64,000 nucleotides of DNA from Nonomuraea jiangxiensis (lineage in GTDB: Bacteria; Actinomycetota; Actinomycetes; Streptosporangiales; Streptosporangiaceae), in NCBI RefSeq assembly GCF_900099965.1, contig NZ_FNDJ01000011.1, forward strand, positions 297,230-361,229, read 5' to 3'. Position numbers and translations under genes: made by a program. The notes under the pieces are model-generated. The model made no database searches. It worked only from the letters and a program-made list of their open reading frames with translations, and was not told where the DNA came from. Below are positions 14,199-25,147 of this stretch, piece after piece. Positions within the stretch are counted from its first letter, which is position 1. Every line of letters begins with the position of its first letter.

Positions 14199-15863
14199 TC
14201 AGTCGGAGACGACCGGCCGCTGGTGCCGGTGGAACTCCACGGGCTCGGGGGGCAGCGGGGTGTCGCCCCGGATGAGGTCGGCGGCCTTTTCAGCCAGCAT
14301 CATGACCGGGGCGTAGATGTTGCCGTTCGTGACGTAGGGCATCGCCGAGGCGTCCACGACGCGCAGGCCGTCGAGCCCGTGGACGCGCATCGTGCCGGGA
14401 TCGACGACGGACATCTCGTCCACCCCCATCCTGGAGGTGCAGGAGGGATGCAGCGCGGTCTCCCCGTCGCGGGCCACCCAGGCCAGGATCTCCTCGTCCG
14501 TCTCCACACCGGGGCCCGGTGACAGCTCGCCGGCGTCCAGGTCGGCCCAGGCCGGCTGGGCGAGGATCTGCCGCGCGTGCCTGATGGCCTCCACCCACTC
14601 CCGGCGGTCCTGTTCTGTGGACAGGTAGTTGAAGCGAAGCGCGGGCTTCTGGCGCGGATCGGCGGACGTGACGCGGACCGAGCCCCGGGAGTCGGAGTAC
14701 ATCGGGCCGATGTGCACCTGGTAGCCGTGGCCGCCCGCCGGGGCCGAGCCGTCGTAGCGGACCGCGATCGGCAGGAAGTGGAACATCAGGTTGGGATAGG
14801 CCACGTCGTCGTTCGAGCGGATGAAGCCGCCCGCCTCGAAGTGGTTCGTGGCCCCGGGGCCGTGCCGGAAGAACAGCCAGTCGGCGCCGATGAAGGGGCG
14901 GCGCCACATCGCCAGCGACGGTTGCTGCGAGACCGGCTGCTTGCAGGCGTGCTGGACGTAGACCTCCAGGTGGTCCTGGAGGTTCTCGCCGACGCCCGGC
15001 AGGTCGTGCACGACCTCGATGCCCAGCGGCTCCAGCAGCGCCCGCGGGCCGACCCCGGAGACCTGGAGCAGCTGGGGGGTGTTGACGGCGCCGCCGCACA
15101 GGATGACCTCGCCCGCCTCGATCCGCTCCCCCTGGCAGAGCACGCCCACGGCCCGGGTCCCGTCGAAGAGGATCCGCTCGACGAACGCCCGGGTCCTGAT
15201 CCGCAGGTTGCGGCGCCGGCGCACCGGATGGAGGTACGCGCGGGCCGCGCTGAGCCGGCGGCCACGATCGATGGTGCGGTCGAAGGCGGCGAAGCCCTCC
15301 TGGCGGTAGCCGTTCACGTCGTCGGTCAGCGGATGGCCGGCCTGCTGGACCGCCGCGAAGAAGGCGTCGAAGAGCGGGCCGCGGGCCGGGCCGCGTTCGA
15401 GCTTCAGCGGCCCCGCGCCGCCGCGGAAGTCGGTGCCGGGGTCGGCCAGGCAGTTCTCCATGCGCTTGAAGTAGGGCAGGCAGTGCGCGTAGTCCCAGCT
15501 CTCCATGCCGGGGTCGGCGGCCCAGCGCTCGTAGTCCAGCGGGTTGCCGCGCTGGAAGATCATGCCGTTGATGCTGCTGGAGCCGCCCAGCACCTTGCCG
15601 CGGGCGTGGTAGATCCGCCGGCCGTCCATGAACGGCTCGGGCTCCGACTCGTACTTCCAGTCGTAGAAGCGGTTGCCGATCGGGAACATCAGCGCGGCCG
15701 GCATGTGGATGAAGACGTCCCACCGGTAGTCCGGCCGGCCCGCCTCCAGCACCAGGACCGACGTCGACGGGTCGGCGCTCAGCCGGTTGGCCAGGGCGCA
15801 GCCGGCCGAGCCGCCGCCGACGATCACGTAGTCGAACCTCAACGCGGGATCCAGTCCTTCCAC
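14199..15863 (-). CDS. betA: GMC-family oxidoreductase, choline dehydrogenase-like
   Basis: FAD-dependent GMC oxidoreductase of 547-554 aa. The dinucleotide motif is VGGGSAG (15-21), the GMC signature ARGKVLGGSSSINGM, the catalytic histidine HPSCTSRMG, and the C-terminal NGNIYAPVMMLAEKAADLI resembles BetA. It would oxidise choline to betaine aldehyde. The annotated GTG start overlaps the preceding gene by 25 nt; a TTG at 15842 overlapping its stop (TTGA) is equally likely. As the last gene of a betaine/choline ABC operon it couples import to osmoprotectant synthesis. No betaine aldehyde dehydrogenase gene is adjacent. Confidence 0.82.
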   Translation of the reverse strand: MEGLDPALRFDYVIVGGGSAGCALANRLSADPSTSVLVLEAGRPDYRWDVFIHMPAALMFPIGNRFYDWKYESEPEPFMDGRRIYHARGKVLGGSSSINGMIFQRGNPLDYERWAADPGMESWDYAHCLPYFKRMENCLADPGTDFRGGAGPLKLERGPARGPLFDAFFAAVQQAGHPLTDDVNGYRQEGFAAFDRTIDRGRRLSAARAYLHPVRRRRNLRIRTRAFVERILFDGTRAVGVLCQGERIEAGEVILCGGAVNTPQLLQVSGVGPRALLEPLGIEVVHDLPGVGENLQDHLEVYVQHACKQPVSQQPSLAMWRRPFIGADWLFFRHGPGATNHFEAGGFIRSNDDVAYPNLMFHFLPIAVRYDGSAPAGGHGYQVHIGPMYSDSRGSVRVTSADPRQKPALRFNYLSTEQDRREWVEAIRHARQILAQPAWADLDAGELSPGPGVETDEEILAWVARDGETALHPSCTSRMGVDEMSVVDPGTMRVHGLDGLRVVDASAMPYVTNGNIYAPVMMLAEKAADLIRGDTPLPPEPVEFHRHQRPVVSD

Positions 15864-16777
15864 ACGATCTCGTTCTCGTCCACCCAGCGCTTCGCCGCCT
15901 CTTCCGCGGGCAGCCTCTCGTTGATCATGTCACTGGCGACGCTGTTCTGGTCGTCGTTGGTCCAGTTGAAGTTGCGCACCAGCTCGTACGCCGGCCCGCC
16001 GGTCTCCGCGAACCGCCGGCTGACGATCTTGTCCAGCAGGTAGGGCGGGTAGTCGCAGGCGACCTTGGCCGCGTCGTTGTCGCAGCCCACGGCGTAGGCA
16101 GGCAGCGCGATCTTCACCAATTTGACCTTCGTGAACAGCCATTGCGGCTCGTAGAAATACATGAGCAGCGGCCTGCGGTTCTTCGTGGCGGCCTCGGCGG
16201 CTTTGATCAACGCGTCCTCGCTACCGGAGTAGACGACCCGGTAATTGAGCCCCAGGTTCTTGACGAGAGCCTCGTCGTTGGTGACGAATGTCGGATCGCC
16301 GTCCAGCACTTGTCCGGCATTTCCGGACTTTTCGGTCCGGAAGAGGCGGGCGTACTTATTCAGGTTTCGGTAGTCCGTAATGTCTGGATATTTCTTGACC
16401 ATCCACTCAGGGACGTACCAGCCGATCACTCCCTTGTTCCCGGTGAGTCCGGCCGACAACGCCACCTTCCGCTTCTCGATGTACTCCTGCTTCAAGTCGT
16501 TGTGACCCCAGTTCTCCACGATCACATCGACCTTTCCGGACTCGAAGTCCTTCCAGGAGTCCGCCTCCTTCATGGTGCGCGTCTTCACCTCGTAGCCGAG
16601 CTCGTGCTTGAGCAGGTAGGCCATGACGGCGGCCTGGGCCTCGTAGCCCACCCAGGCGTGGATGTCGATGTTGACGGTGCCCTTGGCCCTGGCGGTCGTT
16701 GTGGGCTCCCCGCTGGAGCAGGCGGTCAGCAACAGGGCCGCGACCAGCGGCCCGACGAGCGTCTTCGGTGGGGTCAT
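15839..16777 (-). CDS. Glycine betaine/choline ABC transporter binding lipoprotein (second copy)
   Basis: OpuAC/ProX-type substrate-binding lipoprotein of 312 aa with the lipobox LLTACSS. Family landmarks include WVGYEAQAAVMAYLLKHELGY, DVIVENWGHNDL and GNKGVIGWYVPEW. It is a diverged paralogue of the gene just upstream, sharing the same segments. A GC-rich hairpin separates the two. Two binding proteins on one permease would widen the substrate range (for example betaine versus choline); which binds what cannot be read here. It overlaps the GMC enzyme downstream. Confidence 0.88.
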   Translation of the reverse strand: MTPPKTLVGPLVAALLLTACSSGEPTTTARAKGTVNIDIHAWVGYEAQAAVMAYLLKHELGYEVKTRTMKEADSWKDFESGKVDVIVENWGHNDLKQEYIEKRKVALSAGLTGNKGVIGWYVPEWMVKKYPDITDYRNLNKYARLFRTEKSGNAGQVLDGDPTFVTNDEALVKNLGLNYRVVYSGSEDALIKAAEAATKNRRPLLMYFYEPQWLFTKVKLVKIALPAYAVGCDNDAAKVACDYPPYLLDKIVSRRFAETGGPAYELVRNFNWTNDDQNSVASDMINERLPAEEAAKRWVDENEIVWKDWIPR

Positions 16778-16795
16778 GATGAGGTCTCCACGGCG

Positions 16796-16825
16796 GCGGG
16801 CCCCGGGAGGTCCCCGGAGGCCCGC
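16796..16825 (-). other. Intercistronic stem-loop between tandem binding-protein genes
   Basis: GCGGGCC (16796-16802) pairs with GGCCCGC (16819-16825), and CCGGG (16803-16807) pairs with CCCGG (16813-16817) around a 5-nt loop, with one bulged A. It lies in the 61-nt gap between the two binding-protein genes and could protect the upstream message or damp expression downstream. Confidence 0.5.
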
Positions 16826-16838
16826 GGCCGAGACGGGG

Positions 16839-17810
16839 TCACTTGGGGATCCAGGCCTGCCACTTGGCGGTGTTGGCGTCCAGCCACTTCTTGGCGGCCT
16901 GCTCGCCGGTCATGCCGTTGTTGGTCATGTCGTCGGACACGGCGTTCTGGTCCTCGTTGGTCCAGGAGAAGTTCTTGACCAGCTCGTACGCCTTGCCGCC
17001 GGTGTCGGCGAACTTCTTGCTCACGATCTTGTCGAGGTCCATCTCCGGGTAGTCGCAGGCGACCTTCTTCGGGTCGGCGTCGCAGCCCGGGGTGTAGGCG
17101 GGCAGGTTGACCCGGGCCAGCTCGATGTCGCTGAACAGCCAGTGCGGGTCCCAGAAGTAGAACAGCAGCGGCTTCTTCTGCTCCTGCGCCTGCTGGGCGC
17201 TCTTGATCAGGGCCGCTTCGCTGCCGCCGACGACGACCTTGTAGTTCAGCTTGAGGTTCTTGATCAGGGCTTCCTCGTTGCTGACGTACGACGGGTCGCC
17301 GAACAGTAGCTGGCCCTTGTCACCCGACTCCGAGGTCTTGAACAGGTCGGCGTACTTGTTGAGGTTCTTGGAGTCGGTGATGTCGGGGTGCTCGTCGGCC
17401 ATCCACTTGGGGATGTACCAGCCGATGACGCCCTTGTTGCCGGTGGAGCCGGCCTCGACCGCGACCTTCTTCTCCTCGATGAACTGTTTCTTCAGGTCCG
17501 GGTGGCCCCAGTTCTCGATGATGACGTCGACGTCGCCGGTCTCGAAGCCCTCCCAGGAGAGCTGCTCCTTGATCTCGGGCATCTCCACGTTGTAGCCGAG
17601 CTCGTTCTTGAGCAGGTAGGCGACGACGTTCGCGCTGGCCTCGTACCCCACCCAGGGGTTGATCGCGATCTTCACGGTGCCGGCGGCGGCGCTGCTTGCG
17701 CCCGCCTGCGGTGGCGCGGAGCTGGAGCCGGCGGTGTCGACCGTGGCTCCGCCGCAGCCCACAGCGGCGAGCCCGAGGGCGAGCAGGCCTGCGAGCAGGC
17801 GAATCTTCAT
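16839..17810 (-). CDS. Glycine betaine/proline-type ABC transporter binding lipoprotein
   Basis: OpuAC-type lipoprotein of 323 aa with lipobox LAAVGCGG. Conserved segments include INPWVGYEASANVVAYLLKNELGY and DVIIENWGHPDLKKQ, and the aromatic-rich FWDPHWLF suits a quaternary-ammonium box. The ATG at 17810 overlaps the permease stop by 4 nt (ATGA), which fixes the start although the frame runs open much further upstream. It would deliver betaine-like solutes to the fused permease. Confidence 0.9.
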   Translation of the reverse strand: MKIRLLAGLLALGLAAVGCGGATVDTAGSSSAPPQAGASSAAAGTVKIAINPWVGYEASANVVAYLLKNELGYNVEMPEIKEQLSWEGFETGDVDVIIENWGHPDLKKQFIEEKKVAVEAGSTGNKGVIGWYIPKWMADEHPDITDSKNLNKYADLFKTSESGDKGQLLFGDPSYVSNEEALIKNLKLNYKVVVGGSEAALIKSAQQAQEQKKPLLFYFWDPHWLFSDIELARVNLPAYTPGCDADPKKVACDYPEMDLDKIVSKKFADTGGKAYELVKNFSWTNEDQNAVSDDMTNNGMTGEQAAKKWLDANTAKWQAWIPK

Positions 17811-19716
17811 ATGAACTTCCTTTTTCGGGGGGAAGGGCGCCTGTCGGCGCCTTGCGTGATGCGATCGAGCATGACGCCGAGGAGCACGGTCGCGATGCCC
17901 GCGACGAGGCCCAGGCCGAAGTCGGTCCGCTGGGAGAACCCGACGACCACGTCGTAGCCGAGCGCGCCCGCGCCCACCAGCCCGCCGACCACGACCATGG
18001 CCAGGGTCATGACGATGCCCTGGTTGGCCGCGAGCAGGATCGCCCGCCTGGCCATCGGGAGTTGGACCTTCCACAGCAGCTGGCCCCGGGTGGAGCCGGC
18101 CGCGGTCGCGGCCTCGACGACGGTGCCGGGCACCGCCTTGATACCGTCCTCGACCAGGCGTACCACGGGTGGCACGGCGTAGATGATCGAGGCGAAGATC
18201 GCGGTGAACCGGGTGGTCCCGAACAGCGCCAGCGCCGGCAGCAGGTAGACGAAGGCCGGCATGGTCTGGGCGGCGTCCAGGATGGGCCGCTGCACGGCGG
18301 AGAAGCGCGGCGAGCGGGCCGCCGCCACCCCCAGCAGCAGGCCGATCAGCAGGGTGACCAGCACCGCGACGGCGACCGTGGTCATCGTCTGCATGGCGTG
18401 CTCCCAGGTGCCGAGCAGCGCGATGGCCAGCAGGCAGCCCAGCGCCGTCAGGGCCGGGCGCACGCCGCTCACCCGCCAGGCCACGGTCAGCACCGCCAGC
18501 GCGACCAGCCACCAGGGGGCCGAGGTGAGCAGGGCCTGCAGGGGGTTCAGCAGAGAGTGGGAGACGAGGTCCTTGATGAACGTCGTGACCGCGTACCAGT
18601 TGCTCTCGGCCCAGTGGACGGCGTCGTTCACCTGGGCCACGAAGTTGACCGTGAGGTTCTCCGGCCAGGTCCGGGGGAGTACGGGGATGAGCGCGAGCCC
18701 GGCCACCGCCAGCACGCCCGCGACGGCGAGGTCGCCGCGCCCGATCCTCGCGTGCGGTTCCTTGTGAGCCACGGCTGTGAGCGTGCGGTCCAGCACCACG
18801 GCCATGATCACGATGGCCACACCGGCCGGGAGCATGATGCCGACCTGCGCCCGCGACAGGCCGCCGAGGATCTCGCCGCCCAGGCCGGGGGCCGCGATCA
18901 GGTTCGCGATGACGACCATGGACAGGGCCATCATGATGGTCTGGTTCACCGCCAGCGCCATCGTGGGCCTGGCCAGCGGCAGGTGCACCTTGAACAGCGT
19001 CTGCCAGCGGGTGGCGCCCAGCGAGGCGGACGCCTCGACGGCCGTGGGGGAGACCTGCGAGATGGCCAGCGCGGTGATGCGGATGGCGGGCGGGATCGAG
19101 TAGATCATGGTCGCGATGGCCCCGGCCGGCGCTCCGATGTGGAAGAACAGCGCGAGCGGCGCCAGGTACGCGAACGTCGGCATGATCTGCATGACGTCCA
19201 GCACCGGCGTGATCGCCCGGCGCGCCCGGTCCGACAGCCCGGCCCAGACGCCGAGCGGGATGCCGATCGCCAGCGACAGCAGCACCGCGACCCCGACCAG
19301 GGCCAGCGTGTCGACGCTCGACTGCCACAGCCCCAGCACGCCGAACGCGCTCACCCCCGCGATCGCCAGTGTGCCGGTGCGCCAGCCGCCCGCCAGCCAG
19401 GCCAGCGCGCCCATGACGCCGATGAGGCCGGGCCAGCCGAGCGCGTACATGACGGTCTGGAACAGGTCGTAGAGGGAGCCGACGAAGAGCCGGATGTAGT
19501 TGAGGAAGTACAGGAAGAGCGGGTTGTCGTTGCGGTGGTCGTCGATCCACTCGCGCAGGTCGGTGACGGCCAGGAACTGCGGCGCCTCCTTGTCGTGCGG
19601 CAGCGTCCCGGTGCCGCGGAAGACCAGGTACGCCACCACGAACAGCGCCGCCACCCCGGCCGGGGCCGCCCACTTCGGCAACCGCAGCCCGGCGGGCGTG
19701 CTGACGGCCGTCGTGC

Positions 19717-19720
<4 letters not shown>
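17807..19720 (-). CDS. Glycine betaine ABC transporter permease, two permease domains fused
   Basis: Permease of 637 aa, about twice the usual OpuAB/ProW length. Two BPD_transp_1 domains can be recognised. The EAA-loop segments are VEASASLGATRWQTLFKVHLPLARPT in the first half and VEAATAAGSTRGQLLWKVQLPMARR in the second. The halves are homologous, so one polypeptide could supply both membrane subunits. The start overlaps the ATPase stop by 4 nt. It would form the membrane channel of the osmolyte importer. Confidence 0.9.
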
Positions 19721-20808
<1,088 letters not shown>

Positions 20809-21150
20809 ACCCGCCTCCTCGATTGACGTCGCTCAACATATGTCCGGAATCCCGGAAATCTCAACGCTGTGACCTTCCGGAGATCGGGGTGCGCCTCAGG
20901 CGTTACGTGCTTTGGAACGAGCTAACCTCTCATATCCGGACATTGCTCTTGTTGGGGGTTTATTTCACGCGCGATAGCCCCCACAGATGGAGCTCCAGGT
21001 TCTCTCCCAGGAGTCACATGGCGTAAATTCTGTCGCGTTATGTTCGGGTAGCCTCCTCTTCATGGGATGTGTTCCAATTACCCGCACTTGCTGATTTCTC
21101 CAAGGAGTCACAGCCCCCTCATATACGCCGATTCGGGCGAGGTGTGTTCG
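20809..21150. other. Divergent intergenic region between osmolyte operon and conservon 2
   Basis: No gene is supported here. Notable signals are distant inverted arms ATGTCCGG (20841-20848) and CCGGACAT (20935-20942), and the conservon upstream element at 21068-21083. The ORF opening at 21067 lacks a ribosome site before the GTG at 21151. Confidence 0.4.
21068..21083 (+). promoter_or_regulatory. Conservon upstream element, copy 2
   Basis: TGTGTTCCAATTACCC, 67 nt before the cvnA2 start. It is identical over all 16 bases to the copy in front of cvnA3. Confidence 0.55.
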
Positions 21151-23745
21151 GTGAGTACAGAGTTGGGCGAGAGGCAGGCCAGTGAAGGCAACTGGCGCCT
21201 GCGCAATTGGCGCGTCCGCGCGCGCCTCATCGCCCTCATCCTGATCCCCACAGCCGCCGCCGTGCTGCTGGGTGGGATCCAGGTGCTCTCCTCGATGTCC
21301 GCCGCGGGCGACTACGCGCGTACCAACCAGTTCGCCCGCCTCACCGCGGAGCTGGGGGAGCTGACCCACCTGGTGTCCGCCGAGCGGGCCATGACCGCGT
21401 GGTTCATCGCGCGGGGCCGCCCGGCGAACGGGCTGGGCGAGGTGCAGGCCCAGATGGACCTGGTGGACGAGGCCGCCGACCGGGTACGCGGCATCGCGCG
21501 GCCCCTGCTGAACGACGTCACCGGCCGTACCGAGGACCAGATCGAGAACCTGCTCAGCCGCCTGGACGACCTGGGTGGCCTGCGCGAGCAGGCGCTCAAG
21601 GCCAGCCTGCTGGCGGGACCCGCGGTCGAGCTCTACACGACGGTCATCGGCGACCTGTTGTCCACGCACAACGAGCTGGTCGTGGGCAGCACGGACGACG
21701 AGCTGTTCCGCCAGACCCGCATGCTGGACGCGCTGGCCCGGGTCAAGGAGAGCGTCTCCTACCAGCAGGCGCTGGTCACCGTCGTCCTGGTCGGGGGAGC
21801 CTTCGACCAGGACCAGCTCAAGCGCTTCCTCGGCGAGCAGTCCAAGGAGGCCAACGAGCGCCGCGGCTTCGCCACCGAGGCCACCGCCGAGGAGCGCCGC
21901 CTCTTCGACGAGGCCGTCAACGGCAGATCCGCCGACCGCATGCTGTTCCTGCGCGAGCTGGTGCTGATCCGGGCCACGAACGGGCTGCCGCTACGCGGCC
22001 TCGACCTGTCCAGGAGGGACGACGCCAGGGAATGGTTCGACGCCTCCACCGTGGTCGTCGACTCCATCCGCGGGATCGAGCAGCGCCAGGCCCAGGGCAT
22101 CGTGGCGCGCAGTGAGGCGCTCAGCGCCGACGAGCGGCAGCGGGCGATCATCACGGCCATGGTCGTGCTGGCACTGCTCGTGGCCGTCCTGCTGATCACG
22201 ACCGGGGTGGCCAGGTCGCTCGTGCGACCGCTGCGCAGGCTGCGCGGCGAGGCGCTGGAGATCGCCGGCCGGCGGCTGCCCGACTTCGTCCAGCACCTGC
22301 GGGAGGCACGCGAGGGCGAGGTCCACGCCGAGGTCCCGCCCATCGGCATCTTCTCCAAGGACGAGGTGGGCGAGGTCGCCCGCGCCTTCGACGAGGTGCA
22401 CCGCGAGGCGGTCCGGCTGGCGGGCGACGAGGCGCGGCTGCGCAGCAACGTCAACGCGATGTTCGTCAACCTGTCCCGGCGCAGCCAGACGCTGGTCGAG
22501 CGGCAGCTCACGCTGATCGAGCGGCTGGAGCGCGGCGAGCGCGACGACGCCAGGCTGGGTGACCTCTTCAAGCTCGACCACCTGGCCACCCGCATGCGCC
22601 GCAACTCGGAGAACCTGCTCGTCCTGGCCGGCCAGGAGGCCGCCCGCAAGTGGAGCGAGCCGGTCGAGCTGATGGACGTCGTGCGGGCCGCGCTCGGCGA
22701 GGTCGAGAGCTACGACCGGGTCAGCATCCAGGTGCAGTCCGACGTCGCCGTGGCCGGCCAGGCCGTCACCGACGTCGTCCACCTGCTGGCCGAGCTGGTG
22801 GAGAACGCCGCCTCCTTCTCCTCGCGGGACACCAAGGTCGTCATCTCCAGCAGCCGCATCGACGGCGGCGCGCTGATGCTGTCGGTCACCGACCACGGGA
22901 TCGGCATGAGCCTGGAGGAGCTGGCCGAGGCCAACTGGCGGCTGGCCAACCCGCCCGTCGTGGACGTGTCCGTGTCACGGCGGATGGGGCTGTTCGTGGT
23001 CGGGCGGCTGGCGCTGCGGCACAACATCAGGGTGCAGCTGCGGCGGCAGGACATCGGCGGGCTGACCGCCATGGTGCTGATCCCGTCCATGCTGCTCACC
23101 GAGGTGCCGGGCCCGATCCCCGGGCAGGCGCAGCGGATCAGGGTGCCCAGGCAGCCCGGTCCGGCGGCGCCCTCCTTCGGCCCGCCCCCCGGGACCCCGC
23201 CGGTCGCGCCCTTGCTCCCCAGCGGGCATCCGTCGTTCGACGGCGCGCTGGCGGCTCCCGAGCCGTCGTCCTGGTTCCAGTCGTCGCAGTCGCACTCGAT
23301 CGAGCTGCCGCCGCCGGACCTGTCCGCGCCGGGGGATTCGTATCCCTCGTTCGCCACGTCGGGCGAGCCGTCGTACCCCTCCTTCGCCACGCCGGCCCAG
23401 GCGCCGTCCAAGGACGAGTTCCTGCCCATCTTCGCCGCGGTGGAGGAGAGCAGCTGGTTCACCAAGTCGGCGCCCACGGCCGACCACCGCGAAGAGCCGT
23501 GGTCCTCGCCCGCCGACCAGGGCTGGCAGGCCGCAGGAGCGGCCCAGGAGCCGGCGCAGAGCGGCACCACGAACTCCGGCTTGCCCAAGCGCACACCACG
23601 GGCGAACCTGGTACCGGGCACCGCCAACCCGAAGCCGCCGCCCGTCCAAGCTCCTCCGCCGTCCCCTGATCGGCTGCGCAACAGGCTGGCCAGCTACCAG
23701 CAGGGCGTGCGCAAGGGCCGTGCCGAGCTAGAGGAGGACTCATGA
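21151..23745 (+). CDS. cvnA: Conservon 2 sensor kinase-like protein CvnA
   Basis: Protein of 864 aa from the GTG at 21151, chosen because it has a GCGAGG ribosome site and gives the family N-terminus LRNWRVRARLIALILIPT. TM1 is at about 26-48, the NIT-like sensor region lies between, and TM2 is at about 332-355 followed by HAMP. H477 lies in KLDHLATRMRRNSENLLVL and N552 in the ATPase N-box ELVENA. The tail, shorter than in the other copies, has two YPSFAT repeats, EFLPIFAAVEESSWF, GLPKRTPRANLVPG and SYQQGVRKGR. The stop overlaps cvnB (ATGA). Confidence 0.87.
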   Translation: MSTELGERQASEGNWRLRNWRVRARLIALILIPTAAAVLLGGIQVLSSMSAAGDYARTNQFARLTAELGELTHLVSAERAMTAWFIARGRPANGLGEVQAQMDLVDEAADRVRGIARPLLNDVTGRTEDQIENLLSRLDDLGGLREQALKASLLAGPAVELYTTVIGDLLSTHNELVVGSTDDELFRQTRMLDALARVKESVSYQQALVTVVLVGGAFDQDQLKRFLGEQSKEANERRGFATEATAEERRLFDEAVNGRSADRMLFLRELVLIRATNGLPLRGLDLSRRDDAREWFDASTVVVDSIRGIEQRQAQGIVARSEALSADERQRAIITAMVVLALLVAVLLITTGVARSLVRPLRRLRGEALEIAGRRLPDFVQHLREAREGEVHAEVPPIGIFSKDEVGEVARAFDEVHREAVRLAGDEARLRSNVNAMFVNLSRRSQTLVERQLTLIERLERGERDDARLGDLFKLDHLATRMRRNSENLLVLAGQEAARKWSEPVELMDVVRAALGEVESYDRVSIQVQSDVAVAGQAVTDVVHLLAELVENAASFSSRDTKVVISSSRIDGGALMLSVTDHGIGMSLEELAEANWRLANPPVVDVSVSRRMGLFVVGRLALRHNIRVQLRRQDIGGLTAMVLIPSMLLTEVPGPIPGQAQRIRVPRQPGPAAPSFGPPPGTPPVAPLLPSGHPSFDGALAAPEPSSWFQSSQSHSIELPPPDLSAPGDSYPSFATSGEPSYPSFATPAQAPSKDEFLPIFAAVEESSWFTKSAPTADHREEPWSSPADQGWQAAGAAQEPAQSGTTNSGLPKRTPRANLVPGTANPKPPPVQAPPPSPDRLRNRLASYQQGVRKGRAELEEDS

Positions 23746-24194
23746 AGGAGCTGAGCCAGGCGGCCAGAGACATCAACTGGCTGGTCAGCGGCTTCGTCGA
23801 GGAGGTCCCGGGCGTGGCGCACGCCGTGGTCGTCAGCGCCGACGGCCTGCCCATGGCCTTCTCCCGGGGTTTCCCGCAGGACCGCGCCGACCAGCTGGCC
23901 GCCATCGCGGCGGGGCTGGTCAGCCTCACGCAGGGGTCCGCGCGGGTGTTCGAGGGCGGCGGGGTCACCCAGACCCTCATCGAGATGCAGCGCGGGCTGC
24001 TCCTGGTGATGTCGATCAGTGACGGGTCCTGCCTGGCCGTGCTGGCCGCGCCCGACTGCGACATGGGCCTGGTCGCCTATCAGATGACGATCCTGGTCGA
24101 GCGGACCGGACAGGTGCTCACGCCCGCCGTACGGGCCGAGTTGTCCGCCCGCCCGATGGACTCGCAGCGTAATGGCGCCCGGTGGACAGGGTGA
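23742..24194 (+). CDS. cvnB: Conservon 2 roadblock/LC7 protein CvnB
   Basis: Protein of 150 aa with one roadblock/LC7 domain; ATG start overlapping the cvnA2 stop by 4 nt. Landmarks: VPGVAHAVVVSADGLPMAF, DRADQLAAIAAGLVSLTQG and LAAPDCDMGLVAYQMTIL. The C-terminus is about 10 residues longer than in the other three CvnB proteins and is not conserved. Expected partner of CvnA2 and CvnD2. Confidence 0.9.
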   Translation: MKELSQAARDINWLVSGFVEEVPGVAHAVVVSADGLPMAFSRGFPQDRADQLAAIAAGLVSLTQGSARVFEGGGVTQTLIEMQRGLLLVMSISDGSCLAVLAAPDCDMGLVAYQMTILVERTGQVLTPAVRAELSARPMDSQRNGARWTG

Positions 24195-24206
24195 TGGGAG
24201 CAGACG

Positions 24207-24575
24207 GTGGCATCGTGGCATAACGGGGAGCCGGAGCCCGAGCGAAGCTCGCTCGTCCGGATGTACGCCGTCACCGGCGGCAGGACCACACCACGTACGG
24301 ACCTCGCCATGGAAGCGCTGGTATCGTCGGCCACATCGGCACAACTCGGTACTACCTACACCCGGGAATACCGCGCGATCAGCGAGCTGTGCCGGCAGGT
24401 CCGCTCCGTGGCGGAGATCTCGGCACTGCTGAGTGTCCCCCTGGGAGTGGCGCGCGTGTTGATCGCCGATATGGAAGCGGATGGGTTGGTCAGGGTGTAC
24501 CAGCCGCAGCTCGAGGCAGGCCTGCCTGACAGGAGCCTGCTTGAAAGGGTGCTGAGTGGACTTCGCAGGCTCTAG
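24207..24575 (+). CDS. cvnC: Conservon 2 DUF742 protein CvnC
   Basis: Protein of 122 aa with the DUF742 hallmarks VRMYAVTGGRTTPRTDLAMEALV and SVAEISALLSVPLGVARVLIADM, ending ERVLSGLRRL. GTG start at 24207. Its 3' end overlaps cvnD2 by 20 nt. The position RMYAVTGG replaces the RPYAVTGG seen in the other three copies. Confidence 0.88.
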   Translation: MASWHNGEPEPERSSLVRMYAVTGGRTTPRTDLAMEALVSSATSAQLGTTYTREYRAISELCRQVRSVAEISALLSVPLGVARVLIADMEADGLVRVYQPQLEAGLPDRSLLERVLSGLRRL

Positions 24576-25122
24576 CCGCCTCACCTCCACCAAGATCGTC
24601 GTAGCCGGCGGATTCGGTGTGGGGAAGACCACGTTCGTGGGTTCCGTGTCAGAGATCATGCCGCTGACCACCGAGGCGGTGATGACCGACGCCTCGGAGG
24701 GCATCGACGACCTCGGGCTCACGCCCGGCAAGACCACCACCACCGTGGCCATGGACTTCGGGCGGCTCTCGCTGGATCAGGAGCTGATCCTCTACCTGTT
24801 CGGCACGCCGGGGCAGCACCGGTTCTGGTTCATGTGGGACGACCTGGTGCGGGGCGCGATCGGCGCCGTGGTGCTGGTGGACTCGCGGCGGCTGGCCGAC
24901 AGCTTTCCCGCCGTGGACTACTTCGAGAACTCCGGCTTACCCTTCGTGATCGGGCTGAACGGCTGGAACGGGCAGTTCCCGCACATCGAGAGCGAGGTGC
25001 GGGAGGCGCTCACGCTCTCACCGCACGTCCCCATCGTCCGTACGGACGCGCGGGCACGCCAGGCGGTCAAGAACACGCTCATCACGCTCGTCGAACACGC
25101 CCTGACCGTCCGCACCCACTGA
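24556..25122 (+). CDS. cvnD: Conservon 2 small GTPase CvnD
   Basis: Ras-like GTPase of 188 aa with P-loop GGFGVGKTT, LYLFGTPGQHRFWFMWDDL and NGWNGQ. In this copy the G4 motif ends in N rather than the D of the other three (NGWDGQ), so guanine specificity may be weaker or supplied differently. The N-terminus (DFAGSSRLTSTK) lacks two residues found in the other copies. The start overlaps cvnC2 by 20 nt. Confidence 0.9.
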   Translation: MDFAGSSRLTSTKIVVAGGFGVGKTTFVGSVSEIMPLTTEAVMTDASEGIDDLGLTPGKTTTTVAMDFGRLSLDQELILYLFGTPGQHRFWFMWDDLVRGAIGAVVLVDSRRLADSFPAVDYFENSGLPFVIGLNGWNGQFPHIESEVREALTLSPHVPIVRTDARARQAVKNTLITLVEHALTVRTH

Positions 25123-25147
25123 ACCGTCTCGCTCCCGGCGGGCCTGC

